Of a stretch of 64,000 bases of DNA, positions 1 through 11,651 are shown piece after piece. This DNA comes from Salvia splendens. Taxonomy: Eukaryota; Streptophyta; Magnoliopsida; Lamiales; Lamiaceae. A program made the translations under genes and the position numbers. The notes beneath the pieces were generated by a model, which saw nothing but the letters and a program-made list of their open reading frames with translations, was not told where the DNA came from and searched no databases. The stretch spans positions 15,904,589-15,968,588 of the forward strand of contig NC_056052.1 in assembly GCF_004379255.2 (NCBI RefSeq), in the 5' to 3' direction. Within the stretch, counting starts at the first letter, position 1; every line of letters starts with the position of its first letter.

Positions 1-101
1 ACCAATAAACAAACATAGGCCAAAACAAGGAAAAACAAGGAAAAGGAAATTTCATAGAGGTAAAAAAACACTTGGTAGGCACCTAGGCTCTAGATACCAA
101 A
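1..101 (-). mobile_element. Leader of an adjoining LTR-element unit, cut by window edge
   Basis: These bases match 12712-12816 closely (one 4-bp indel) and end in the same primer-binding site next to an LTR. They are therefore the 5' leader of a further unit of the non-autonomous element that continues left of the window. No coding sequence is visible. Confidence 0.7.
86..99 (-). other. Primer-binding site (initiator Met tRNA type) of the left unit
   Basis: On the minus strand this reads TGGTATCTAGAGCC, a variant of the plant initiator-methionine tRNA complement TGGTATCAGAGCC. It lies two bases from the LTR edge, where a minus-strand LTR element would prime reverse transcription. Confidence 0.65.
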
Positions 102-1105
102 TGATAAGGATTCTTGTGAGGGAATCCTTCCATGTGACCAAGAAATACCCAAAATGGTGTTTGACTCAAACTTTTTTAGTTAAGATAAAAATGATAGGTT
201 GAGCTAGCCACAAAAACTAGGCTAAAAAAGGAATTTGATGGAAAGGTAAGAAAATGAAGAAGGGTGTAAAGAGGGAGGAATCCTCTTTGGGGACCTATGA
301 CCTCCCACAAGAAAATATGGGCAACACTAGGCTACTTTCACCCAAAGCTAACACTCAATTGTCTCCACATTGATGACTACACCACCATAAATCCATACCT
401 ATACTTGATCTAGCCTAATGAACATAAACCAAGTAACCTACATGTAGAAATTTGGATAAAAATCTCACAAGTGAGATGCTCTCAAAGGAGTCTTCAAAAT
501 ATCATTCATCAAAGTCTTAGGTTTAAAGTCTCACAAATAAGTATATATAGTTGGGGTTGAAAAATTAAGAAAAAGCCTAAAAAATGGATAAAATCAGCCA
601 AAACAGTGACAACGCTCGACCGAGCGTTTAAGATATGGCAAATCGCCGGGCAGGGCGAACTTTCTGCCTCAATATTGTAAACACAAGCACAACGCCCAGT
701 CGGGCGTTTTGCACCTGAAAATCACCCGCCTGCGCATTTTCTCTGGACCCGCTCTCTATTCTGCGTGGCTTTAGTAAATCGGCCATAACTCTCTCCACCG
801 GACTCCGATCGAGGCGTGCAACATACTCACGCGACCCTCTTTCGAAGACAAACACATTGGTGGTCTTGGAAGATCGTTTGGACGTTATTTCAATAGGTAG
901 ATTGCCCTTGGAATTCCGCTGCAGCTGAAGCGTTTGATGCACGCCTCCCATGATTGTATCAGTCAACTATAAGTTGTTGACATTTGATGTGCTGGCTATT
1001 GACATTTGATGTACAGGCTAGACGATAATACCCATGAGTTGACATAATCTAATTGCTATTGACATTTCAAAAATGTTGTGGATGAGTGGCTGAAAATGCA
1101 TCTCA
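102..1105 (-). repeat. LTR of a non-autonomous minus-strand LTR element, copy 1
   Basis: It begins TGATAAGG on the plus strand, right after the primer-binding site, and is repeated at 12817-13797. Identity holds to about 1111, so the right edge is uncertain by a few bases. It carries a short internal duplication near 980-1016 that copy 2 lacks. A 112-codon open frame at 628-966 (minus) is kept in both copies but resembles no protein I know; I treat it as chance or as LTR-internal. Because a primer-binding site lies on its left and coding interior on its right, this LTR seems to serve two adjacent units. Confidence 0.75.
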
Positions 1106-1871
1106 ATTCTCTAGTCAGCACATGATTAACAAATTGCTCAAGAACTTGAGTGTCCATCCCTATTTGTTCCAACTTGAAACGCAAGATTTCAATAACAAAA
1201 AAAATATGTGACATTTCAGCACACAACCTATACCTAGCAAACTTCAACATCTTCTCAATAGATTTGACATTCTCATTAGGGCTAGAGGTACACAAGAAAG
1301 GGTCCTCATAGTATGCATAGTTGAATATCACCAAGAAAAGCCTAAGCATAAAAGCTCTAATCTCAAGATCGTACAAGGGAAGATCATTAGCAACCATTAA
1401 CACCTCATTCTTGCCTAAGTAAGTGCTATTCCACACATTGACAAACTTATATGAAACACATAGAGTAGGTTCATCACAATTCACATCAAGTTTGCAAGAA
1501 GATATATCAATCAACAAACCAATTTTATCAAAAAAGATTTCAGTCAATTGCCCCAACAATTTCAACACATGAGCACAAATATGAGAACAATACATTGTTA
1601 TGCCATTAATCACAACACAATCCACATGTGACATGTGAGTGGCAAAATCCTTCACAAAACGACCATAAAACATTCCAATCCCATTGAAGGGTTTAACCAT
1701 TTTACGATGAAAATATAGCAAACACCAAGTTCTAAATTCATCAATAATTTCACTCCTCTTGGTTCTACTATTCCCATCCACATACTCACGAAGCACAAAA
1801 TCACCAACAAACGAAAGCTTAATTATCTTAGTATGAATGGAAGTCATTCCAACATTCAATATAGAATCCAT
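1056..1871 (-). CDS. Hypothetical 271-aa ORF of the non-autonomous LTR element
   Basis: A long uninterrupted minus-strand frame, lying mostly between the LTR (ending near 1105) and the copia insertion at 2157. I do not recognise the product. It is rich in Ile, Leu, Phe and Cys and shows no zinc knuckle, protease DTG/DSG, reverse-transcriptase or integrase motif. A stretch near residues 68-79 (FYGRFVKDFAT) resembles the FYRRFVKDFST segment that follows the reverse transcriptase in Ty3 elements, but the rest of that domain is absent, so the match may be chance. The last codons run into the LTR. It is downstream, in element sense, of the ORFs at 11203-12059. It is either an element-specific protein of a LARD-like element or a rearranged remnant. 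Confidence 0.35.
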   Translation of the reverse strand: MDSILNVGMTSIHTKIIKLSFVGDFVLREYVDGNSRTKRSEIIDEFRTWCLLYFHRKMVKPFNGIGMFYGRFVKDFATHMSHVDCVVINGITMYCSHICAHVLKLLGQLTEIFFDKIGLLIDISSCKLDVNCDEPTLCVSYKFVNVWNSTYLGKNEVLMVANDLPLYDLEIRAFMLRLFLVIFNYAYYEDPFLCTSSPNENVKSIEKMLKFARYRLCAEMSHIFFVIEILRFKLEQIGMDTQVLEQFVNHVLTRELRCIFSHSSTTFLKCQ

Positions 1872-2000
1872 GAGAAAAATCTCATGTCTATCAATACTTG
1901 GATTTATCTAGAAAGGACCAACATACGAAACAAAGATGGATTTATGATTTAACAACTTAAGCTCTTGATGCCACATATCACACACATCAACAATGACAAA

Positions 2001-2151
2001 TCAATCAACACAAATAAGCTTCTCTAATCCAAACACATTCAAAGGGGCATTAAAAGGATACAAGGTTAGTGCACTTGAACCTTGGGCAAGGAGTTCCTCG
2101 ACTTGCCCTTGTTCTTCTTGATCCATCATCGGTAGCGAAGTCTCCAAGCCA
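2001..2151 (-). pseudogene. 3' part of an ORF split by the copia insertion
   Basis: If the copia element and one target duplication are removed, the minus-strand frame of the ORF ending at 11203-11609 continues here for about 50 codons, to a TGA at about 2001-2003. It is acidic and Gln/Glu-rich at first. No domain is recognised. Agreement of the frame across the empty site supports real coding before the insertion. Confidence 0.4.
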
Positions 2152-2156
2152 AGTGC
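2152..2156. repeat. Target-site duplication AGTGC, left copy
   Basis: The five bases AGTGC lie directly left of the copia LTR and recur at 11203-11207, directly right of the other LTR. Confidence 0.9.
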
Positions 2157-3541
2157 TGTTGGTTTTGCAGCGGAAATCTATTTAGTTTTATTGAAAGATT
2201 TACATCTAAACATGCTTTTATCTGATTGAATACTAGAAACATGTTATAAACATATAATCTCAAATCATATTGAATATATTTACATTTAAATACAACGATT
2301 TACCGTATGAATTCAAGTAATTTAATTCGAACTCCTTCAATCGTCTCTACCACGGATCTTCTGATCTGTTCCCTTTAACTCGGAATTGACCTTTGTGTGG
2401 GCAAAGCTTGTCAAACCCTTAAAAGCTGGAGAAGAGTTTGAAGAGAGAAATCTCTACAAAAAAATCGCAGAGAATGAATTTTACGTTAAAAAGAATTGAT
2501 TCTTTCTTCTCTTCTTCCCCCTTTTTATTAAGTTAATTATTTTGGGCCAGACCAGGGATCTATGGAGGATTGGATTGGGCCACAGTTCAGGCTTTCACTA
2601 ATTAAATTAAAATTAATTTAATTCAAGCCTAAACTTAAATATTATTATCATCCACTATAGATATAATATTGACTGCCCGTCCAAACTAAAATTACGAGTA
2701 TTCCAGGACTTCCTCTTTAATTAAATCATTTCCCGTGTTAAAGATATAAATATCCATTAATTAACATCAAGTCTGCTATCTGACTATTATTAATTAATTT
2801 CTTTTTCCAAGAGTGGTCTAGTTTAGAAACATTATTTATAATTCATGGAATAAATTCCAACTGACCAGTTTTCTGAATAATAAAACCTTTTCCTAAACAC
2901 CTCTTGAGGATATTATCATACTGGCCTCTCTCAGCACACGATTCATTGCAATAACAATACTAGCACCACTTAGACATTAATGATCATTACCCAATCTATC
3001 AGGATTCTTGGGCAACGAAATTCCCTCACCATATGATAAGTCAAAGTAGTTTTCAATTAATATCGTATGCTCAATGTTATGTCAACAATGATTAAGAAAC
3101 GACAATCACCAAGACCTCGTCTTTCAGTAAATAGCCAAAAAAGACTTATCTCACTGTTTGATCCTTTCAGTGTTATACCACACCGACGTCGTTCTTTTAC
3201 TTAGGTAAGGAAACTTTCGGACTGACGTCGCAACCTTTCACCATAGGTAGTCAAAGCCTATCTAGGTTGTGAAATAGTTTTTCTTCTGCATGAACTGACA
3301 AGTTACCTACTGTGAACGCCGCTCACAACTCGTCTACTATGCAGAAGACTTAGACTCATTTTGCTTAAACTATGTATTTAAAAGTAAAACGCATTTCAAC
3401 ATCTCATAAATACATAAGCAATACATAAGCAAAATACATTGTAACAAAATATTATTTCTCATAAAATGGTAACAAATGGATAAAAGAGTTATTACATATA
3501 TAAGCATTCGAAAGATGCTTTCAGTATACTAAACTATAACA
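2157..3541 (-). repeat. Copia 3' LTR (1385 bp)
   Basis: It starts TGTTGG and ends AACA, and matches 9818-11202 along its whole length at equal size. It is the 3' LTR because the polypurine tract abuts its right edge on the minus strand. Confidence 0.93.
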
Positions 3542-3556
3542 ATCTCCCACTTATAC
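3542..3556 (-). other. Copia polypurine tract
   Basis: The minus strand reads GTATAAGTGGGAGAT here, directly before the 3' LTR. This is the usual position and composition of a copia plus-strand primer. Confidence 0.75.
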
Positions 3557-3617
3557 TCAAAACAACTTTCGAGTATACCAAAACTGCAAAATCCTCCCAC
3601 TTATACTGAAAGCGGGT

Positions 3618-6600
3618 CTAGGCCAATCGAACACCTAATCCTTTCACGTGACGTTCAAACGTCCTGGCTGGAAGTGCCTTTGTGAATGGATCTGCCAAGT
3701 TGTTTTCCGATGCGATCTTGACCACTTCAATGTCTCCTCTCCGCACTATATCACGAATGATGTGATATTTCCTTTCTATGTGTTTGCTTGCCTTGTGAGC
3801 TCGTGGTTCCCTTGAGTTTGCCACAGCACCAGAATTATCACAATAAATAGTGATGCTCTTGGGCATACTCGGAATCGCATTCAAATCAATAAGAAAGTAT
3901 CTGAACCATACTGCTTCCTTTGCGGCTTCTGATGCTGCCACATATTCAGCTTCCATGGTAGAGTCTGCGATGCATTTCTGCTTCACACTCTTCCAAATTA
4001 CGGCTCCACCTCCTAAAGTAAACACATATCCAGAGGTTGATTTTCTCGAATCCCGATCAGACTGAAAGTCTGAATCAGTGTAACCCAAAGGATATATCTC
4101 GGATGCCTGGTAAACTAGAGAATACTCCTTAGTTCTTCTCAGATACTTGAGTATTTTCTTTACCGCAATCCAGTGTCCTTGACCAGGGTTTGACTAATAC
4201 CTTGCTACCATGCCAACGACAAAGCAAATATCGGGCCTTGTGCATAACATAGCATACATGAGACTCCCAACAGCTGATGCATAAGGGATCCTTCTCATAG
4301 CTTCTATCTCAATAGGTGTTTTGGGACACATATCCTGAGACAGGGTGATTCCATGGCTAAAAGGTAGAAAACCTTTCTTGGAATCTTGCATGCTAAAGCG
4401 TTTATTTATCGTATCGATGTAAGATTATTGAGTTAGGCACAACATCCTTTTCTGGCGGTTCCTAAGTACTTTAATGCCTAGGATGTGTTCAGCTTCTCCC
4501 ATATCTTTCATCTCAAATTGACTTGAAAGTCAATCTCTCACGTCTGACAACATTTTCTTATTGTTTCCATTCAACAGTATGTCATCTAAGTAGAGTACCA
4601 TAAACACTACATTCTTACCTTCAACTTTCTTGTACACACAGCTCTCATCTGGGCACTGCTCAAAGCCAAAAGACTTAACAGTTTGGTTAAAACACATATT
4701 CCATGATCGGGATGCTTGCTTGAGGCCATAAATGGCCTTCTTAAACTTCCACACCATTTGTTCTTTGCCCTTGACTACGTATCCCTCGGGTTGTTCCATG
4801 TAGATGGTCTCCTCAAGACTTCCATTTAGGAAAGCTCTCTTGACGTCCATCTGCCATACCTCCCAATCCATGTAGGCTGCGATAGACAAAAGAATTCGGA
4901 TTGACTTGAGCATAGCTACTGGCGAAAAGGTCTCATCGTAATCGATACCTTCTCTCTGGGTATAACCCTTAGCTACTAGTCTTGCTTTGAAGACTTTAAC
5001 TCGTCCGTCAGCTCCTCATTTGCGTTTGTAAATCCATTTGCTCCCAATGGCAGTACAACCTTCAGGTTGGACTAACAAATCATAAACGTCTTTGTCTATC
5101 ATTGATTGTAGTTCAGAATCCATTCCTTCTTTCCAGGAATGACTATCTGAATATGCCATTGCCTCTTTAAAGTTCCATGGATCTGATACATTGCCGTCTG
5201 GGTCTAAGTCAGATGACTCACCCAAACCAATGTACCTCTCTAGTTCACGAGGAACCCTCCCACTATGACGAGGCTCTATAATTTGTGGTACAGAAGTTGA
5301 TATCTCAGGTATAGATTGTACTTGTGTTATTGGTTCTCTGCTTGTGGAAACTGAAGTATCTCTTAGTTCCTCAAGAGCTACTTCACTGCTGGGCTTATGG
5401 TTCATCACGTAGTCTTCTTCTAAGAACTTAGCATTTGTGCTAACAAATACCTTCTTATCTCGTAGACTATAGAATTCATAGCCTTTCGTTCCATTGGGAT
5501 ACCCTATAAACAAACATACCTCAGTACGAGACTCCAACTTCGTTGGATCTTTCTCCAACACGTGTGCTGGACAACCCCACACTCTGAGATGTCTCAGACT
5601 AGATTTTCGTCCAGTCCACAACTCATGTGGTGTTGTTGGTACTGATTTGGATGGTAAGTTGTTCAAGGTATAGCTTGCTGTGAGCAACGCGTGTCCCCAG
5701 AACGAAATAGGTAACTTAGCATAACTCATCATCGATCGAACCATTTCTAAGAGGGTTCTATTCCTTCATTCAGCTACGCCGTTCTGCTGGGGTGTGCCAG
5801 GCGCCGTCAATTGGGATTCAATTCCCGCCTCTGATAAGTAGTCCAAGAACTCACTAATAAGATACTCGCCTCCACGGTCAGACCGTAGAGACTTGATTGT
5901 CTTACCATGTCGCGTCTCCACAAGTGCCCTGAATTCTTTGAACTTTTCATAAGATTCTGACTTGTGACGCATCAAATAGACATATCTAACTTTCGAGTAG
6001 TCATCAATGAAGGTGATGAAATACTGAAAGCCGCCTCTAGCTTGAGTAGTCATTGGACCACACACATCAGAATGAACGAGCTCAAGTACTTCCTTGGCCC
6101 TATTACCCGTGACCTTAAATGGTCTCTTAGTCATCTTGCCTTCCGAACATGATTCACAAGTTGTATAAGGTTCTATTTCTAGATCCTTAAGTAGACCTTG
6201 GACTACCAACGCTTGAATCCTAGTAGGGTTAGCATGACCAAGTCTAAGGTGCCATAAGTATGTTTCGTTCATTGAAACAAAATGAGATTTTCTTTTTTGA
6301 GAAAATTTCGATGTTGAGTTAGATTCAGTTTTATGTTGCATATACTGTGTAGACATTATAGTGTAAAGGTTGTTTTCCATGATACCACGACAGATATAAG
6401 AACCACATTTCTTGATAATGCATGAATCATCAAATGAAATCTAATATCCATCAGAAACAAGTTTAGAAACTGAAATTAAATTTCTTCTAAACGAAGGTAT
6501 CAATAAAACATTGTTCAACACTAAAACTCTATCACTAGAAAAACGTAAATAAACGTCTCCCACTGCAACGGCTGCCACTCTCGTAGCATCGCCCAGCTGG

Positions 6601-7691
6601 ATCTCGATCCCTGTTTCATTCAACTATCTTGTTACCTGCATTAAATGAGGATCAAAACAAACATGATCAGTAGCTCCAGTATCAACCACCCATTGCTGAG
6701 TAGATATAACTGCTAAACATGATTCAACAACGAAAGCTTGGTGCATACCTGAGCCATTGGCCTTCTTAGGACAATCCGGCTTCCAATGCCTCTTTTCGCC
6801 GCATTTGAAACACTTGCCACTTTGCTTCTTGTTCGTGTTCACCCGTTTCTTTTTGCCCTTAGCTATCTTTGGTGCTACAACATTCTGGGCTTTCTTCTTT
6901 CCCTTACCTGGCTTATAGCCTGAGGAAGACGGCCTAGAACTCATCATAGCAGCCTTTGTCTGGACCATAAGATCCTCCGCTGACTGCAACTCAGTCAACA
7001 GTTCAGCTAGGGTGTAAGCCCTCTTGTTCATCTCGAAATTGAGCTTGAACTGCTGATAGCTAGCTGGCAAACTCTGAAGGATTATAGTTACTTGGGACTC
7101 GGGATCAATGATCCCTCCCAAAACCTCAATTTGATTGAGGTGGCTCATCATCTCGAGGACATGGTCCCTCACAGATGTGCCCTCCTTCATAACCTTAATC
7201 ATGATGCTCCGAAAAGCTAAAGATTTAGCTGCTCGATTCTGAGTACCAAAAAGTTTATTAAGATTGTTCATAATCTCAGTAGCAGTGTTCATGCCTTGAT
7301 GCTGATGTTGAAGTACTGTTGACATAGAAGCCAACATGTAGCACTTCGCCATCTCATTGGCTTTACACCACTTTCTGTATGTTTCTTTCACTGCTGCAGA
7401 AGCATTTGCAGCAGGTTCAGGTGGACATTCAATAGTGAGCACATATTTGTACTCTTCGGCAGTGAGAACGATATCCAAGTTTTTTCCATACGATATAGTT
7501 CTGACCTTCGAGTTTGTGTTCTTTGAGAATAGCGGAAAGATGATTGAACTACATCTTGATTTGGATTTAGCTGAGAAAATGAATAGCTTATTGTTACATA
7601 CTATGTAAGATTCTAAAGAGTAAAAACCATTAAAACAGTTTAGATTCTCACAACAGTTAAATAGAATTAAGTACGCCTCTAGGGAGGTCAA
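3618..7691 (-). pseudogene. Copia gag-pol polyprotein with seven nonsense codons, single frame
   Basis: One frame runs about 1357 codons from a Met at 7691 to a terminal TAG at 3618. In order: gag (7 kb region, with VLTAEEYKYVLT); zinc knuckle CFKCGEKRHWKPDC near 6800; protease WVVDTGATDHVC near 6690; GAG-pre-integrase YLWHLRLGHAN near 6250; integrase core with SDVCGP, DDYSK and GTPQQNGVAE; reverse transcriptase with [19 protein letters not shown] and YLDDILL near 4585; RNase H with STMEAEYVA and ADPFTKALP. Premature stops lie at 6624, 6441, 5766, 5016, 4530, 4425 and 4194. There is no frameshift. Most stops look like C-to-T or G-to-A changes of Gln, Arg or Trp codons. The true gag start is uncertain; the first 40 residues after Met 7691 are not typical gag. 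It cannot make functional protein. Confidence 0.93.
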
Positions 7692-9116
7692 GTAAAAGAT
7701 TCATATTTAACTAAATTCTGGTCACAACATCGACGAATAGTCCAGAGACCACTAAGGTGGCATGGCCGCCAAATGTTGCCTAAGCTTGTACCATTGAATA
7801 TTCACCCCAAGAATTTCGTTTCCGTATTGATACTCCTTCTAGGGAAGGTCGCACGCCACAAACAAAATTCTACAGTTATCTCACAAGTTAATTTAATCTT
7901 CTTAACTCTGCAATTTCTTAGGATTAAATCTCCCACTAAGGTGGGTCGCGATAATATTGGAAATCACGTCTAGATAAAATTAAACTTTATTTTGAGAAGT
8001 CTAACCAATGAACTTGCTATTTCTTAGGATTAAGGCTCCCACTAAGGTGAGTCGCGTTAATATTAGAAACTGCTTCATACATAGACTAATTCTTTGGAGA
8101 CCATATACGACAGGGATCATAATTATCGCTTAGTTATTTTAAGGTATGGTTTTTCTTTTAATTATCACTTAAGTGAATTAGGCAGAAAGTTCACTTATGT
8201 TAATTTCAAATTAATAGGTAGTTCTATTAAATCCATGAAATTAAACTAAGATAATTAAATAATTTTATTAATTAATAATAATATTAATTATAATACTTAT
8301 CCTTTTCCATTAGGTGTAGGAAATCTAGATATAATAGGATTTAGTAGAAAGATACTCATCCAAATCATCTTAAGACATATTCTAGATAAATAAAATTTAT
8401 CAATATCTTATTGATAAGGATTATAATTCAAACCTAACTATATCATGATAAGTATATATGTTATGGACATAATCTACATTAAATTCCAATTTATTTCTCC
8501 CATAAAAATATGGAATCCTAGATTTATAGGATTATTTGAACAACCAAATCTATTCTAACTAGGATATATCTAGATAGAAATAATCTATCAAAATCCATGA
8601 GATATAGATTAAAAATTCAAACCCATGTAAATCTTAACAAATTAATTTAATGATATTCCATATAATAATTAATTTTAATTTTAGATAACTATATCCAAAA
8701 TTGCTAAAAATTAATTTGAAGTGGGACATGTAGTCTCATTGATTATTTACGTAACTCATGAACTAGTTCAAAAATTATTGGTTTTATTATATAACAAAAA
8801 ATTCCACAATCCACGTTAACAAACTTCACGCATAACAGAACCTGAAACCTCATTAATGAAACTTATCCTTAAATCACATAAAGAAATCATTTCACAATTC
8901 TCGACATCACAGAAACAGACTACACATTTCAATATTGATACAACAAATGTTTAAACACGTAGTCAGTTTATATTCACGCAAATCAGGAAGTCGGTTCCCT
9001 CGAAAAACGAGATCAGGTCAAAACCATTATTCACGTAATTCATGCGACAAGTTTAACTAATCACGTAATCAGTTTCAAACTTCCGGTATCTCTGGTTAGA
9101 TCACATTGGCCGGATC

Positions 9117-9545
9117 TTGCGGGAACGTTTAGCGCTGCTCTCGGATGTGACAAACACGTCTAGCAGTAGCTTTCGTCCGACCTCGAAACTTATCGTCAAT
9201 CAGCAGCCCCGGCACTGCTCTCAACCGAAAATACTCGGTCAGCAGCACCGACCACCAATCGACTCCATTGTTTGCTCATGTCTGCCTCAACAGACTGCTT
9301 TCTACCGGAAAAAAAACGCGACCAGCAGGTTCCTCCGTCAGCCACACACACTGGGAATCACTGGCAGTGCTCTTGGCCCGAAATTCAGCCAGCAACGCCC
9401 TACCGCTCCCACTGATCTCGCCTCCTCGTCGATTAGCCAGTCCCGTAACATGGTCAAAACTTATCGACCATCAGGGCCTACTTCCCGTCGACAAGTCGCG
9501 AGTGATCCGGAGCTGCCCTCGGTTCTAACCGGCTGTTCCCACTGA
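9117..9545. other. GC-rich block in copia leader, unexplained
   Basis: Base composition changes sharply against the AT-rich surroundings. The motif GCTGCTCTC, and CACTGCTCTC with close variants, recurs (near 9133, 9211, 9367 and 9560). A 142-codon plus-strand open frame exists, opposite to the element's sense, and matches nothing I know. It could be a captured segment or a structured leader; the sequence does not decide. Confidence 0.35.
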
Positions 9546-9803
9546 ATTCTCGTGGCATGGAGCTGCTCTCAACCATAAATGGCTAGCAACTCCCTTTGCC
9601 TTGCGTGAATTCTGATCAGCGTATGAATTTTAGGAGCTGTTCTTAAGGCCACGAACAACCCAATATTTCGAATGTTCATAGTTCAACAGTTCTAAATTCA
9701 TTACCGAATTAATTGAACACTAAATATGCATCGAAAACTATAAAACATGCTATTCGTACAATCAAAGCACGTAGTAAATCAAACAATCAGAGCCTAAAAA
9801 CAG

Positions 9804-9816
9804 GCTCTGATACCAA
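9804..9816 (-). other. Copia primer-binding site (initiator Met tRNA)
   Basis: The minus strand reads TGGTATCAGAGCC, the complement of the plant initiator-methionine tRNA 3' end, one base from the 5' LTR at 9818. Confidence 0.9.
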
Positions 9817-9817
9817 T

Positions 9818-11202
9818 TGTAGGTTTTGTAGCGGAAATCTATCTAGTTTGATTGAAAGATTTACATCTAAACATGCTTTTATCTGATTGAATACTAGAAA
9901 CATGTTATAAACATATAATCTCAGATCATATTGAATATATTTACAATTAAATACAACGATTTACCGTATGAATTCAAGTAATTGAATTCGAACTCCTTCA
10001 ATCGTCTCTACCACGGATCTTCTGATCTGTTCCCTTTAACTCGGAATTGACCTTTGTGTGGGCAAAGCTTGTCAAACCCTTAAAAGCTGGAGAAGAGTTT
10101 GAAGAGAGAAATCTCTACAAAAAAATTGCAGAGAATGAATTTTACGCTAAAAAGAATTGATTATTTATTCTCTTCTTCCCCGTTTTTATTAAGTTAATTA
10201 TTTGAGGCCAGACCAGGGATCTATGGAGGATTGGATTGGGCCACAGTTCAGGCTTTCACTAATTAAATTAAAATCAATTTAATTCAAGCCCAAACTTAAA
10301 TATTATTATCATCCACTATAGATATAATATTGACTGCCCGTCCAAACCAAAATTACGAGTATTCCGGGACTTCCTCTTTAATTAAATCATTTCCCATGTT
10401 AAAGATATAAATATCCATTAATTAATATCAAGTCTGCTATCTGAATATTATTAATTAATTTCTTTTTCCAAGAGTGGTCTAGTTTAGAAACATTATTTAT
10501 TATTCATGGAATAAATTCCAACTGGCCAGTTTTCTGAATAATAAAACCTTTTCCTAAACACCTCTTGAGGATATTATCATACTGGCCTCTCCCAGCACAC
10601 GATTCATTGCAATAACAATACTAGCACCACTTAGACATTAATGACCATTACCCAATCTATCAGGATTCTTGGGCAACGAAATTCCCTCACCATATGATAA
10701 GTCAAAGTAGTTTTCAATTAATATCGTATGCTCAATGTTATGTCAACAATGATTAAGAAACGACAATCACCGAGACCTCGTCTTTCAGTAAATAGCCAAA
10801 AAAGACTTATCTCACTGTTTGATCCTTTCAGTGTTATATCACACCGACGTCGTTAATTTCCTTAGGTAAGGAAAATTTCGGACTGACGTCGCAACGTTTC
10901 ACGATAGGTAGTCAAAGCCTATCTAGGTTGTGAAACAGTTTTTCTTCTGCATGAACTGACAAGTTACCTACTGTGAACGCCGCTCACAACTCGTCTACTA
11001 TGCAGAAGACTTAGACTCATTTTGCTTAAACTATGTATTTAAATGGAAAACGCATTTCAACATCTCATAAATACATAAGCAATACATAAGGAAAATACAT
11101 TGTAACAAAATATTATTTCTCATAAAATGGTAACAAATGGATAAAAGAGTTATTACATATACAAGCATTCGAAAGATGCTTTCAGTATACTAAACTCTAA
11201 CA
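9818..11202 (-). repeat. Copia 5' LTR (1385 bp)
   Basis: The matching LTR to 2157-3541, starting TGTAGG and ending AACA. It is the 5' LTR because the primer-binding site abuts its left edge. Confidence 0.93.
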
Positions 11203-11207
11203 AGTGC
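11203..11207. repeat. Target-site duplication AGTGC, right copy
   Basis: This matches 2152-2156 and brackets the copia element. Confidence 0.9.
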
Positions 11208-11609
11208 AACATGATGCTCCACTCCCATGCCTTCACTTTTTATTCCTACAAATTCATTAGCACAAAAAGACATACAAGAAGTGTTAGTGGGTAAAAGCTT
11301 ATATTCCTCGCCAAGGGCAAAGGGTAAAGGATTATCTAGTGCCCACCCAAGGTTGGCCTTAGAATCTAACATGGACCCCTCACTCACTTGTGCTTGTGGT
11401 TTTTCTCTCATTTGGTGTTTATCTTTTCTCTCTCCCCCTCCACTCTCTCTTGACTTTTTCACCTCACACTCGAGTCTTTTTTCACACTCACTTGGCTTTT
11501 TAGGCTCACTTTCATTCTCAAGCCTTTTTTCTCTCTCTCGGTTCTTTCTTTTACCACTTTGGAGTAAAGCAATTGAAGATGAGACATCCAGACAAAAACC
11601 AAGAGACAC
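11203..11609 (-). pseudogene. Charged-linker ORF of the LTR element, cut by copia insertion
   Basis: A minus-strand frame that reads into the copia LTR; its natural continuation is at 2001-2151. The first third is very rich in Lys, Arg, Glu and Ser (about residues 19-75), as in the charged linker seen in many Ty3 polyproteins, then becomes mixed. I see no catalytic motif. Together with 11652-12059 it may be a degenerate gag/protease-linker region of a non-autonomous Ty3-type element. That assignment is inference. Confidence 0.4.
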
Positions 11610-11651
11610 CTTCGTGGTATGGAAAGAAGAGGATGTGCTCTTACAACTTGA

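Larger units (their letters stand above)
7692..9817 (-). other. Copia long 5' leader between primer-binding site and gag
   Basis: About 2.1 kb without a convincing ORF, mostly AT-rich. A roughly 50-bp unit containing TCCCACTAAGGTG is present twice (7913-7964 and 8020-8073), with a related piece near 7748. A GC-richer block at 9117-9545 is listed separately. Confidence 0.7.
2157..11202 (-). mobile_element. Ty1-copia LTR retrotransposon, full length, decayed
   Basis: A structurally complete minus-strand element: two 1385-bp LTRs (2157-3541 and 9818-11202), a polypurine tract next to the left LTR, an initiator-Met primer-binding site next to the right LTR, and AGTGC duplications. The domain order gag, protease, integrase, reverse transcriptase, RNase H is that of Ty1-copia. 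The gag-pol frame carries seven premature stops but no frameshift. Element length is about 9.05 kb with an unusually long 2.1-kb leader. It is inserted in the coding interior of the non-autonomous element around it. LTR differences are scattered, so it is not a very recent insertion. Confidence 0.95.

Noticed and set aside
628..966. 112-codon ORF in the LTR, repeated at 13342-13680
   Set aside because: Kept in both LTR copies simply because the LTRs are similar; no family resemblance and no start context, so not called as a gene.
9804..9816. tRNA gene
   Set aside because: TGGTATCAGAGCC is a primer-binding site complementary to a tRNA end; there is no cloverleaf here or at 36240.
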